From SB21 sp964415295 (lineage in GTDB: Bacteria; CLD3; SB21): a stretch of DNA of 64,000 nt. Shown here piece after piece: positions 1 through 9,035 of the stretch (within the stretch, counting starts at the first letter, position 1; each line of letters starts with the position of its first letter). The DNA lies in NCBI GenBank assembly GCA_964415295.1, contig CAYPYN010000006.1, positions 62,001 through 126,000 on the forward strand, given 5' to 3'. The notes below the pieces were generated by a model that saw only the letters and a program-made list of their open reading frames with translations, was not told where the DNA came from and searched no databases. A program made the position numbers and the translations under genes.

Positions 1-46
1 TAGGCTCTATTTTTCATTTTTGATTTTTGAAATATAATTTGAAACC

Positions 47-3000
47 ATGGCTTCGAAGAAAAAAATAGGTTCCAAAAATAAGACAACGGCATCGCCTCAG
101 CCCAAGGTTCCTCAAAAGCCGCCGGCGAAGAAAGGATTGAATCTCAATTTGAGCACGAAGCTCAAAGAGGAGATCCTTGGTATCCTTTTGATGACCTTCT
201 GCATCCTGACGATCCTGGCCATCGTTTCGCATCGCCCCAACGAGCATCCGGCAAGTATCATGGATCTTTGGAGGGCCAATCAGCTTGAAAATTTTCTGGG
301 GATCGTTGGTGCGTATATTTCCTATTATCTGGTGTTCTATACTTTTGGTTATGCTTTCATAGCCGTTCCGATCCTTTTCTTTGTTTACGGCTGGTTATTC
401 TTTACGCATAAGAGCGTTTTCCTGGTCAATCAATTTGCATTCTATATCCTTACGCTTATGGTCTTAGTTTCAGCATGGCTGGCGTTGCCTTATACGGACG
501 TTCCGGGAGCCGGTTGGAATGTGAGCGGATTTCTGGGCGGGATGATCGCCACCCAACTCTTTATGTGGCTCGGTAAATTCGGCTCGATGGCTGTGTGGGT
601 GGTCTTTTCATTGCTTTGGATCATTCTCGTGACAAGAGTGAGTATTGCCGATCTGATACCCGCGATACAATACATTTTCGTTTCTTCCTACCGTACGACC
701 TCTGAAACGCTTTCACGATTCAAGAACCGTCAGACGGCTTTGCTGGAAGAGGAGGAAAGGAAAAAGGCCGAAAAACTTGCCGCTGAAATGACCGCGGCGC
801 AGGAAGAAAAACCTCTTGTGCCGGAATATCTTCAGGAAAAGCCGGTGACCGAAGAGATCAGTATCAAAAAAGAAGAACCAGTCATTCCGCCTGCCATTGA
901 AAAAAAGGAAAAGGCCGTACTGGAGAACGGCTCCAAACCCAAGTTCATCAACGAAACTACCGGCGTGAAAGAGGTTCAGACGACCGTTTCCGCAAAGACG
1001 GAAGTAAAGAAACCGGAAGAGACAAAGGACATTACCGGTTTGAATCTGGATATGGATACCCAGTTATTAAGGGATATCAAATCGCTGGGTCATATCGAAA
1101 AACAGATGGTTGTTCCCAGGATCGATTTTGACAGCACGCAGGAAATACGTGAGTTGGAAGCGGCCGACAGGCTGGCCAAAAAGCTGGACGGAATAGAATC
1201 TTCCACTGAAGCATCATCGACAGAATCTCCAAAAGAAAAGACGGAAGAAAACGCTTCCGTCGATCTTTCGAATATGGATTTCAAACATATTGCCAAGAAC
1301 GCGTTTGATGCCGAGCATGCCGATGATGTCTGGACGAAAGAGCCGGATGAAGAAAAAACCGATGATAAAGTCACCCGGATTGAATCACGGGATGAGATCG
1401 CTAAGATCATAGAAGAAGAAAAACTCGTAGTTGATGAAGACGCCGCGGCTGAGGTCAGTGATACAACTGAAAAACCGGAAGAATCAGAAGAGGCGGAGGA
1501 GCCGAAACCGGCTGTGAAGGCCAAAGCGGCGGTTCAGGAAAAGGTCGAGGAGACGGAGATCGATTTTGACAAAGAAAATTCGGCGGCGCGAAAAAGATAC
1601 CGCCATCCGTCGCTCGATCTTTTGGAACCGACGCAGGAAATTGAGAAGCTGACTGAAGAGGAAATAGCGGAACTGGATCAGAAAATCCACCTCATCATCA
1701 AGACGCTCTCGGAATTCGGTATCGACACGAAGGTTGTAGCGACAGAATATAACGGTCCGGTGGTTGCGATCTATCAGCTGGAATTACCGACCGGATTGAA
1801 GATCTCAAAAGTGACGGGACTTGAGGACGAACTGGCTCTCTCGATGAAAGTGAAGTCGGTTCGTATGGTGCCCGTGACCTCAAAAGGAACGATCCAGGTC
1901 GAGATTCCCAAGCCTAAGGCCTCGCCGGTATTGATCCGCAGTTTATTCGAGGACAGATATTTCAAGAATGTAAAACACAAATATAAATTAGGCCTGGCGC
2001 TCGGCAAGACGATCGACGGAGAGATCCACTTTGAAGACTTGGCCAAAATGCCTCACTTGCTGATCGCAGGAACCACCGGTTCGGGTAAAAGCGTTGGCGT
2101 GAATTCCTTCATCACCAGTCTGCTTTACCAATTCGATCCGTCGGAAGTTAAATTTGTTATGATCGATCCCAAAAAGGTCGAACTGGCCCTGTACCGGCGC
2201 CTGAAAAATCATCATCTCATCTGTCTGCGCAACCAGCGCGGTGAGATCATGGAAGACGTTATCACCAAGCCGGAGAACGCGAAACTTATGCTCAAGGCGT
2301 TGGTCGAGGAAATGGAGGATCGCTACGAAAAGCTGGCGCACGCCAATGTCCGCAATATCGAGGACTACAACAAACGCTGGCAGGACGGCACCATGCCTAA
2401 CGACGGCAAGGCGCATTATAAACTGGAATACATCGTTGCGATCATCGATGAATTGGCCGACCTGATGATGACGGCGCCGCGGGAAGTGGAGACATCGATC
2501 ACCCGTCTGGCCCAAATGGCGCGCGCCGTAGGAATTCATCTGATCGTCGCGACGCAGCGCCCGTCGGTCGACGTTTTGACCGGTTTGATCAAAGCGAACT
2601 TCCCGGCACGCGTTGCCTACCAGGTTCGCAGTAAGATCGATTCGAGAACGATCCTCGACATGGGCGGGGCGGAGCTTCTGCTCGGCAAAGGCGACATGCT
2701 GTATCTGCCGCCGGGCGCCATGCCGATCCGTATTCAGAATGCCTTCACGTCGACGCGAGAAACCGAGTCGATTGTCGAATATATCAGCCGCATGCCCGCG
2801 TTTCCGCGTAAGGACTTTGTGATGAAAGAGGAACCGCGGGAGAACTTGGACGGCGAAGCCGAAGCTGGCGCTTACGATGCTCTCTTCAATGAGGCACTCG
2901 AGATCGTCGTTAAACATAATCAAGGGTCGGCGTCGCTTCTGCAAAGACGATTGAGCATCGGGTATGCCCGGGCCGCCCGGATCGTGGACCAATTGGAGCG

Positions 3001-3085
3001 AGCCGGGATCGTATCGGCGCAGGACGGCGGGAAAGCCAGACAGGTTTTGATCACGGAAGACCAGGTTCCGATGTATATGGTTTGA
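47..3085 (+). CDS. ftsK: DNA translocase FtsK/SpoIIIE
   Basis: This ATP-driven DNA pump clears and aligns chromosome termini at the division septum. The N-terminus is lysine-rich and is followed by four to five membrane segments at about residues 44-195. A long Glu/Lys-rich linker runs over about 225-525. The RecA-like motor has Walker A GTTGSGKS at 675-682 and Walker B IIDEL with D801/E802. The C-terminal gamma winged helix (QRRLSIGYARAARIVDQLE, about 947-965) binds the KOPS/SRS-type orienting sequence. A segment of about a dozen residues after DPKKVEL is absent from E. coli FtsK; I associate it with Bacteroidota-type FtsK. No strong Shine-Dalgarno is visible within the 46 upstream bases. 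lolA follows, as in many Gram-negative genomes. Confidence 0.97.
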   Translation: MASKKKIGSKNKTTASPQPKVPQKPPAKKGLNLNLSTKLKEEILGILLMTFCILTILAIVSHRPNEHPASIMDLWRANQLENFLGIVGAYISYYLVFYTFGYAFIAVPILFFVYGWLFFTHKSVFLVNQFAFYILTLMVLVSAWLALPYTDVPGAGWNVSGFLGGMIATQLFMWLGKFGSMAVWVVFSLLWIILVTRVSIADLIPAIQYIFVSSYRTTSETLSRFKNRQTALLEEEERKKAEKLAAEMTAAQEEKPLVPEYLQEKPVTEEISIKKEEPVIPPAIEKKEKAVLENGSKPKFINETTGVKEVQTTVSAKTEVKKPEETKDITGLNLDMDTQLLRDIKSLGHIEKQMVVPRIDFDSTQEIRELEAADRLAKKLDGIESSTEASSTESPKEKTEENASVDLSNMDFKHIAKNAFDAEHADDVWTKEPDEEKTDDKVTRIESRDEIAKIIEEEKLVVDEDAAAEVSDTTEKPEESEEAEEPKPAVKAKAAVQEKVEETEIDFDKENSAARKRYRHPSLDLLEPTQEIEKLTEEEIAELDQKIHLIIKTLSEFGIDTKVVATEYNGPVVAIYQLELPTGLKISKVTGLEDELALSMKVKSVRMVPVTSKGTIQVEIPKPKASPVLIRSLFEDRYFKNVKHKYKLGLALGKTIDGEIHFEDLAKMPHLLIAGTTGSGKSVGVNSFITSLLYQFDPSEVKFVMIDPKKVELALYRRLKNHHLICLRNQRGEIMEDVITKPENAKLMLKALVEEMEDRYEKLAHANVRNIEDYNKRWQDGTMPNDGKAHYKLEYIVAIIDELADLMMTAPREVETSITRLAQMARAVGIHLIVATQRPSVDVLTGLIKANFPARVAYQVRSKIDSRTILDMGGAELLLGKGDMLYLPPGAMPIRIQNAFTSTRETESIVEYISRMPAFPRKDFVMKEEPRENLDGEAEAGAYDALFNEALEIVVKHNQGSASLLQRRLSIGYARAARIVDQLERAGIVSAQDGGKARQVLITEDQVPMYMV

Positions 3086-3112
3086 TGTACGTTCGAACAC
3101 AGCGAATTTTTG

Positions 3113-3155
3113 TATAATACCTTTTGCTCCAATTAAGAATCATAAAGGAAACCAA
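3113..3155 (+). promoter_or_regulatory. candidate -10 box and RBS for lolA
   Basis: TATAAT at 3113-3118 lies 37 bases before the lolA ATG and is followed by the ribosome binding site AAAGGAAA (3146-3153). No good -35 box sits at the usual spacing, so this may be a weak or activator-dependent promoter, or chance in an AT-rich gap. It would let the lolA-polysaccharide run be transcribed apart from ftsK. Confidence 0.35.
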
Positions 3156-3791
3156 ATGAAATATATTGTCCTAGCTTTATTTGCCGGATTATTTACGAAC
3201 GCCTTGTCGGCCGGCGAAGATGCTCAATCGATCATCAAAAAGGTTCAGAACAAGTATAAAAAGACGGATAGTTTCAGTTTTAATTTCGATTATTTTTTCA
3301 AATGGAAGCTGACCGGCCAGCAGCAGAGCTTGCAGGGAAAGTTATTTTTTAAGAAAGAAAACAATATCAGGTACGAATTAGGCCAGCAGCTGAATATTAC
3401 CAACGGCGAAGTGGTTTGGCAGTATTCCGACCTTAATAACCAGGTGATCATTGACAAGTTGAAGAAGAACAGCAAGAGCCTGTTCATGCCTAAGTATTTT
3501 CTTTATGAGTATCTCGATAAATTTATCGCCGAAGTGGTCAAGGTGGAAATGGTGCAGGGTCGGCAGTTCTTTGTGCTTAAAATGGACCCGAGGGACAAGG
3601 ATGATTTTGTGCAAGGTATGAAAATATGGGTTCCCGCCGATACATGGATCACGGAACGGATCGAATATACAGACCTGGAAGGCAATTCAATTTCGTATGT
3701 CTTCACGCATATAGAAGTGGACCGTCCGATGGATATGAAACTGTTCGATTTCCAGGTAGAACAGGGCATGGAAGTGATCGATCTGCGATAA
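3156..3791 (+). CDS. lolA: outer-membrane lipoprotein carrier LolA-like protein
   Basis: This is a periplasmic chaperone that shuttles lipoproteins from the inner-membrane Lol transporter to the outer membrane. The 211-residue length matches the family. It has a Sec signal peptide (about 1-19, ending ALSAG), then an open beta-barrel pattern typical of LolA: an amphipathic N-terminal helix, the KLFFKKENNIRYE strand pair, and a late EYTDLEGNSISYVFTHIE segment. The position directly downstream of ftsK repeats the ftsK-lolA neighbourhood of E. coli, which supports the call. The next gene starts 12 bases after the stop, so the two are probably cotranscribed. No LolB homologue is visible nearby; many non-proteobacteria lack LolB. 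Confidence 0.85.
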   Translation: MKYIVLALFAGLFTNALSAGEDAQSIIKKVQNKYKKTDSFSFNFDYFFKWKLTGQQQSLQGKLFFKKENNIRYELGQQLNITNGEVVWQYSDLNNQVIIDKLKKNSKSLFMPKYFLYEYLDKFIAEVVKVEMVQGRQFFVLKMDPRDKDDFVQGMKIWVPADTWITERIEYTDLEGNSISYVFTHIEVDRPMDMKLFDFQVEQGMEVIDLR

Positions 3792-3803
3792 GAGGAGAGA
3801 GGA

Positions 3804-4805
3804 TTGAAGAAAGTATTTTGGCTTGCCCTGAATCTGGGTATCAGCGGCTTCTTTATGTGGTTGGCGGTTCGCGGCATAGATTTCGCCGAGCTCAAACAAT
3901 CATTTTACGGCGTTGGAATCGGCTTTGCCGCGTTATCGGTTGGATTGAATCTTTTCAGTTGCTGGCTTCGGGCGATCCGCTGGCAATACCTTTTGATGCC
4001 GATCAAAAAGATCCCGACGCATAATGTTTTTTCCGCTTTGATGATAGGGTTTATGATCAATAATGTGCTGCCTTTCCGTTTGGGTGAATTTGTGCGGGGA
4101 TACGCGCTGAAACAGACCGACAATATTTCTTTCAGTGCTTCATTCGGGACGGTGGTCGTAGAGAGAATCATTGACGTTCTCACCCTGCTGGTCATATTCG
4201 GCTTCATCCTTTTCTTCTTTCCGTTTCCAGACTGGGTGAAGAGCGGCGGCGTGCTTGTGGCCGGGATCGTGATCTTTTCCATTCTGATCATGTATCTACT
4301 TGTGAAAAAAACAGAATGGGCCTTGTCGGTAATCAGGAAACTGGCCGGCTTATTTTCCAGTAAACTCGCGGATCAGGCCGAGCGGATCGCGCGTTCTTTT
4401 ATCGAAGGCATTAGCTTTCTCCATTCGGCCAGGTCTTATTGGGCGATTATCCTGTTGAGTGCTGTGACGTGGGGCGTTTACATTTATGTGATGTATACCA
4501 TGTTCTTTGCCGTCCGATTCGATGAGATCTACGGCCTGAATACGCTGGATGCGACCGTAGTAATGGTCTTTACGTCTTTTGCGATCATGATACCGGCGGC
4601 GCCCGGATATGTAGGAACGTTTCACGAAATAGCCAAGCAAAGCCTTATGTTGCTTCATGTCGATAAAGAGCCGGCACTCGGTTATGCCATTATTTTTCAC
4701 GCCTGTACATACATATCGGTAACGGGTATCGGTTTTGTGTACTTTTTGAAGAATCGGATAAGACTCAAAGATGCATTGCATTCGGGCAATGCACAAAATA
4801 GATAG
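3804..4805 (+). CDS. flippase-like integral membrane protein (UPF0104 / LPG-synthase TM family)
   Basis: This polytopic protein of 333 residues has about eight membrane helices and resembles the membrane half of lysylphosphatidylglycerol synthase, also found in AglD-like and UPF0104 proteins. Family marks are the N-terminal VRGIDFAELKQ and the segment NNVLPFRLGEFVRGY. The latter has the N-x-P-x-R-x-G-E pattern conserved in this group. A second conserved block is PGYVGTFH. The start is TTG, chosen because AGAGGAGAGAGGA lies immediately upstream. Members often sit in polysaccharide or glycolipid loci and are thought to move lipid-linked substrates. The exact substrate here is unknown. Gene spacing suggests it belongs to the lolA-to-GT9 transcript. 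Confidence 0.8.
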   Translation: MKKVFWLALNLGISGFFMWLAVRGIDFAELKQSFYGVGIGFAALSVGLNLFSCWLRAIRWQYLLMPIKKIPTHNVFSALMIGFMINNVLPFRLGEFVRGYALKQTDNISFSASFGTVVVERIIDVLTLLVIFGFILFFFPFPDWVKSGGVLVAGIVIFSILIMYLLVKKTEWALSVIRKLAGLFSSKLADQAERIARSFIEGISFLHSARSYWAIILLSAVTWGVYIYVMYTMFFAVRFDEIYGLNTLDATVVMVFTSFAIMIPAAPGYVGTFHEIAKQSLMLLHVDKEPALGYAIIFHACTYISVTGIGFVYFLKNRIRLKDALHSGNAQNR

Positions 4806-4821
4806 AGAATGAATTAACCGT

Positions 4822-5793
4822 ATGAAGGAATTAATGTTCAGAACAATTTGTTTTATCGGCCTATGGTGCCAAATTGGTTTTCTGCAGGCCCAGGATGCGA
4901 ATAGGGATACCGTCATTCTGAAGTCATCGGCTGCAAAGTCCGAAAGGAAAATTCGTCCCGGAGACAAGATCCAGATCAGCGTTTATGGTCACGAGGAATT
5001 ACCCAAAGAAGCGATCGTAGGTGCGGATGGCACGATCCGATATCCTTTCATGAAAGACATCAAAGTGGACGGGATGACGATGGATCAACTGAATAATGTT
5101 CTGGCGGCGCGGTTGTCCCAGTACATCGGTGGACGTGCGGAAGTTGTAGTCGCCTTCTCGCAGGAAGAAATGATCGAAGTGATCGTGTTGGGTCAAGTCA
5201 ACAGTCCCGGCGCACTTAAGATCCCGAAGAATCACACGATCCAAGGAGCCATAGCGGCTGCCGGCGGTGCAACACCGCGATCCGATCTGAACAAAATGCG
5301 TCTGATCCGCCGCAATCCCGAGACGGGACTCCGTGATGATATTACCATCCCTCTCGAATCGATTATCATCGAAACGGGGAATGTGGAAAAACTTAAGGAT
5401 TTGCAGGACGGCGATATTATCTTTGTCCCGGCGATATACGGCGCCGTGTATGCCAATGTTTTGGGTGCGGTGAGGAGTCCGGGCAATTATCCTTTGTTTC
5501 CAGGAGCCAACGTCATCGATGTCGTATTCCTTGCCGGCGGTCCGCAGGATGACGCTGCCATTCGCAATATAAAGCTGATTCGCAGGATCGGAGCGGCGCA
5601 AACAGAACAACTGGTGGATATTGAAACCGTTCTAAAAGCTAAAGGCGGCCAGGTTCCTTTGGTTGAGCCGGGAGACATCATTTTTGTGCCGGCTAAGAAA
5701 TTCACGTTCAAAACGGTTTTGACTGTATTAACGTATACCGTGACCTTCCTATCGGCGTACTTTCTGTACATACAGATTAAGTCAAGAAATTAA
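4822..5793 (+). CDS. polysaccharide export protein, Wza-like (Poly_export + SLBB)
   Basis: This is the predicted outer-membrane or periplasmic channel component for surface polysaccharide export. A signal peptide (about 1-23, ending LQAQ) is followed by a Poly_export domain at about 41-120 (RPGDKIQISVYGHEEL, then GTIRYPFMKDIKV). Two SLBB beta-grasp domains follow at about 128-205 (VLGQVNSPGAL) and 210-290 (VLGAVRSPGNYPLF). The C-terminus is one hydrophobic helix (about 296-316). Unlike E. coli Wza there is no lipobox cysteine that fits, because Trp precedes the only early Cys. The mature protein may therefore be anchored by its C-terminal helix. It is followed directly by the Wzc-like kinase, its expected partner. 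Confidence 0.9.
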   Translation: MKELMFRTICFIGLWCQIGFLQAQDANRDTVILKSSAAKSERKIRPGDKIQISVYGHEELPKEAIVGADGTIRYPFMKDIKVDGMTMDQLNNVLAARLSQYIGGRAEVVVAFSQEEMIEVIVLGQVNSPGALKIPKNHTIQGAIAAAGGATPRSDLNKMRLIRRNPETGLRDDITIPLESIIIETGNVEKLKDLQDGDIIFVPAIYGAVYANVLGAVRSPGNYPLFPGANVIDVVFLAGGPQDDAAIRNIKLIRRIGAAQTEQLVDIETVLKAKGGQVPLVEPGDIIFVPAKKFTFKTVLTVLTYTVTFLSAYFLYIQIKSRN

Positions 5794-5812
5794 TTTTAGA
5801 CAAAGGATTTCC

Positions 5813-8071
5813 ATGCAAGACATTCAAATAAAACAAGGGCTGGATGCGCAGGCGATCTTAAACACGGTCATGCGTCATAAACTGATCGTACTGGCTACCT
5901 TTCTTGTTTTCAGTTCGATAATTACGGTCTATTCCGTTTCAAAGCCCACTATGTATCGCTCTTCTTCCATCATGTATTTTGATAACTCCAGCAGTAATCC
6001 TATGTTGGACATACTGGATAAGAACGGGACAGCCGTACCGCGGGTTGATTTTGGATATTATGAGGTCGTAATTTCCACAGACATCTTTAGCGCACTATTC
6101 AAGAATGAATTGAAAAATGAACTATTGAAAACCCGTGATCAACAGTATGTAGAATCGGTGTTGAATTCCATTGCCGCATATCAGATTACGATGAAACCTT
6201 ATAAAGAGGCCGCCCAGTTCATCGAAATATCTGCCTTTTCAACCGATTCTTTTCTGGTTCAAAAACTGGTTTCGGTGGCAACCGAATTACTTAAGAAAAG
6301 AACAGCGGACCTTGATAAAGAAGGTTTAATCAAAGGCATCAACTTCATTGATGAACAAATAGATCTGACAAAATCCAATTTGGAAAAAACGGAGCTAGCC
6401 CTTCAGGCCTTGAAGAAAAAGACTGATATGACTTCTGCGGATGAATTAGGACCTCTAAATAAGATTATTTTGATGAAAGACAAACTGGCCGAACTAGAGA
6501 CACAAAGGCAGGTGCGTGAGTCGAATCTTAATGCCCTCAACTCTCAGCTCGATTCCATCCAGCGTCGAATGACAGGCAGTGTCATCAAGCCTGAAAACGA
6601 ATCAAAAGAAGAGTTAAAACTTAGAACACAAATAGAGGAGTTAAACAGTAAGAAAATCCGAATTTTTGAGGAGAAAGGTGCGGATGCTTATGAGAGCTTG
6701 GAAATTAAGATGATTGATGAACAAATTGGCCAGCTTCGGGACAAGTATTACGCGTTACTCTCATCGGTTGACAATGGAAGTGAAAAACCGATTGTCGGTG
6801 ATTTGAACGAGTTGTGGAAAAATGTCTTCGGAAAGAAAAATAACGAAGAGATTGAGCTGATTTTACTTAGAGGACAGGCCCGATTGTATGCTGGTTTGAT
6901 AAGGAATTTTGAGCTGAGAAATCCGAATTTGCTGCAAGATGCTATTGACATCACGCGCCTCGCACGATCCAAGAGCGTGTACGAAGAGACGCTGAGTTCG
7001 CTTATCAAACAAAAAGAGAATTTTTCAATTCAGCTTTACGGAACGACCGGCAACTTGAAGATTGTGGATCCGGCGAAACCTCCCACTCCGATATATAATA
7101 AGGTATTTACAACCATCTTCATTGGCGCAATGCTAGGGCTGTTGATTGGCGTTTCACTAGCATTCGGTATTGATTACCTGGACACCACCATAAAAAGCAT
7201 CGACGCTATTGCCGGCATCACCAATATCCCTATAATTGGGAAAATCCCGACCATCCCAAGAGAGGATTTGTCGGAGAATACGAATGGCATGACACAACTG
7301 AAGACAAAATTCTTCGGAAGAAAAACCGTGGAAGAAGATGAAGACAAAAACCTGATTCGTAAGAAAGCCATGATTTCACAACTCAATGCTCGGTCTTTTA
7401 TTTCGGAACGTTACAGAGCTCTGCGGACGAATATTCAATTCGCGAACATTGATACGCCCATGCGCTCGATACTTATCGGTAGTTCGGGACCCGGTGAAGG
7501 TAAGACTACTACGGCGATCAATCTGGCTATTTCCTTTTCGGATATGGGACATAAGGTGTGTTTGGTGGATACCGACCTGCGCAAACCGAAGCATCATTTA
7601 CTATTTGAGATCAAAGAATCGCCGGGGCTAACCGATATAATTTTAAATAATACAGATCTTGGTTCCGTTATTCAAACGACTTCCATACGAAATCTTCACG
7701 TGATCACAGGCGGTGCTGATGCTCATAACCACACGGAGATATTTTCCTCCATGCGGATGAATTTTGTAATGAACGAATTAGAGAAAAAATTTGACATGGT
7801 AATCTACGACACTCCTCCCATTCTTCTGCTGACGGATTCGATTATTCTGGCCTCCCGAGTGGATGGTGTCGTGATCGTAGCGAAATACGGAACCACTCAG
7901 AAGCAATATCTGCAAAATGCCATTGCATCTCTCAATACGGTTCGTGCCAATGTTATCGGTATCGTCCTGAACGAGTTCATGTATGAAAAGCAGGGCTATT
8001 ACGAGTACGCGTATGATAATTATTATGTTAATTCGGAAGCGCAGAAAACCAAAACGTCTACCAAAGTATGA
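5813..8071 (+). CDS. Wzc-like polysaccharide co-polymerase / tyrosine autokinase
   Basis: This inner-membrane BY-kinase controls chain length and export of a surface polysaccharide. Domain order is TM1 (about 22-42), a periplasmic Wzz region with coiled coil (about 170-270), TM2 (about 430-452) and a cytoplasmic kinase. The kinase shows Walker A GPGEGKT ending at T565, Walker A' VDTDLRKP (about 586-593) and Walker B IYDTPP (about 665). The C-terminal tail holds a tyrosine cluster (YEKQGYYEYAYDNYYV), the usual autophosphorylation site. Kinase and Wzz domain are fused, as in Proteobacteria, and not split as in Firmicutes. No Wzb-type phosphatase is present in the window. The stop overlaps the next start by four bases (ATGA), a sign of translational coupling. 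Confidence 0.95.
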   Translation: MQDIQIKQGLDAQAILNTVMRHKLIVLATFLVFSSIITVYSVSKPTMYRSSSIMYFDNSSSNPMLDILDKNGTAVPRVDFGYYEVVISTDIFSALFKNELKNELLKTRDQQYVESVLNSIAAYQITMKPYKEAAQFIEISAFSTDSFLVQKLVSVATELLKKRTADLDKEGLIKGINFIDEQIDLTKSNLEKTELALQALKKKTDMTSADELGPLNKIILMKDKLAELETQRQVRESNLNALNSQLDSIQRRMTGSVIKPENESKEELKLRTQIEELNSKKIRIFEEKGADAYESLEIKMIDEQIGQLRDKYYALLSSVDNGSEKPIVGDLNELWKNVFGKKNNEEIELILLRGQARLYAGLIRNFELRNPNLLQDAIDITRLARSKSVYEETLSSLIKQKENFSIQLYGTTGNLKIVDPAKPPTPIYNKVFTTIFIGAMLGLLIGVSLAFGIDYLDTTIKSIDAIAGITNIPIIGKIPTIPREDLSENTNGMTQLKTKFFGRKTVEEDEDKNLIRKKAMISQLNARSFISERYRALRTNIQFANIDTPMRSILIGSSGPGEGKTTTAINLAISFSDMGHKVCLVDTDLRKPKHHLLFEIKESPGLTDIILNNTDLGSVIQTTSIRNLHVITGGADAHNHTEIFSSMRMNFVMNELEKKFDMVIYDTPPILLLTDSIILASRVDGVVIVAKYGTTQKQYLQNAIASLNTVRANVIGIVLNEFMYEKQGYYEYAYDNYYVNSEAQKTKTSTKV

Positions 8072-9033
8072 AAGTTCTTGTCACCGGCGGCGCCGGATTT
8101 ATCGGATCCCACCTATGTGAAGCCTTGTTAAATCAAGGCCATCGCGTTATATGTGTTGACAACTTTGATTCGTTTTATGATCCAAAGATCAAAGAACGAA
8201 ACCTCGCGGGGATCATGAACCACGAGAATTTTGCATTAGTTAAAGGCGATATTTTAGACCTTTCCGTTCTGTATTCAATCTTTGAGAATAATCGGATAGA
8301 CACGGTCATCCATCTTGCAGCTAAAGCCGGTGTTCGCCCATCGATCGAAAACCCTTTCTTGTATCAGAAAGTTAATGTGGAAGGAACGGTGAATATTTTG
8401 GAGACGATGCGGAGGTTCGCCGTCAAACGGCTTATACTGGCATCTTCCTCGTCGGTATACGGCAATAACAGAAAGATGCCGTATTCAGAAGACGACAATG
8501 TGGATTTCGCGATTTCGCCTTATGCTGCGACAAAAAAAGCCTGTGAGGTATTATCGTATACGTTTCACCATCTCCATGCTATGGACGTTTTATGTTTGCG
8601 TTTTTTTACCGTTTATGGACCAAGACAAAGGCCTGAAATGGCTATCCACTATTTTACACGATCCATCATCGAAGGTACGGCCTTGAAGATGTACGGCGAC
8701 GGTGAAACACAAAGAGACTATACATATATAGATGATATCATTGATGGCGTTCTGAAGTGCCTGGATCATTTGAAGGGTTATGAAATATTGAACTTGGGTG
8801 AATCTCAGACGACAAAGCTGAAGGATCTTGTTTCTCTGATAGAAAAGGCCGTGAACAAAAAGGCGTTAATAGAAAAGCTTCCGATGCAACCGGGGGATGT
8901 GGACATAACCTATGCCGATATCTCAAAAGCCCGAAAATTCATTGGCTACAATCCGCAGACGAAGATCGATACCGGAGTAAAAAAATTTGTCCAATGGTAC
9001 CTCGAAACTTTTATTTCTAATCGCCCGGCCTAA
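8068..9033 (+). CDS. NAD-dependent nucleotide-sugar epimerase (UDP-glucuronate 4-epimerase-like)
   Basis: This is an extended short-chain dehydrogenase that makes activated sugars for the polysaccharide. It has the NAD-binding glycine motif TGGAGFIGS (6-14), the serine stretch SSSSVYG and the catalytic pair Y152/K156 in YAATK. The segment FFTVYGPRQRPEMAIHYF is typical of UDP-glucuronate 4-epimerases and related UDP-hexose epimerases. The RDYTYIDDIIDG block is also conserved. At 321 residues it has normal family length. Glucuronate versus glucose or N-acetyl sugars as substrate cannot be settled from sequence alone. It overlaps the kinase gene by four bases, placing it in the same operon. Confidence 0.88.
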   Translation: MKVLVTGGAGFIGSHLCEALLNQGHRVICVDNFDSFYDPKIKERNLAGIMNHENFALVKGDILDLSVLYSIFENNRIDTVIHLAAKAGVRPSIENPFLYQKVNVEGTVNILETMRRFAVKRLILASSSSVYGNNRKMPYSEDDNVDFAISPYAATKKACEVLSYTFHHLHAMDVLCLRFFTVYGPRQRPEMAIHYFTRSIIEGTALKMYGDGETQRDYTYIDDIIDGVLKCLDHLKGYEILNLGESQTTKLKDLVSLIEKAVNKKALIEKLPMQPGDVDITYADISKARKFIGYNPQTKIDTGVKKFVQWYLETFISNRPA

Positions 9034-9035
9034 GA

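Noticed and set aside
1988..3100. 370-codon open frame on the minus strand opposite ftsK
   Set aside because: It is antisense to the conserved FtsK motor and gamma domains, has no recognisable domain, and its residue composition (many Arg/His/Asp) is that expected of a shadow frame.
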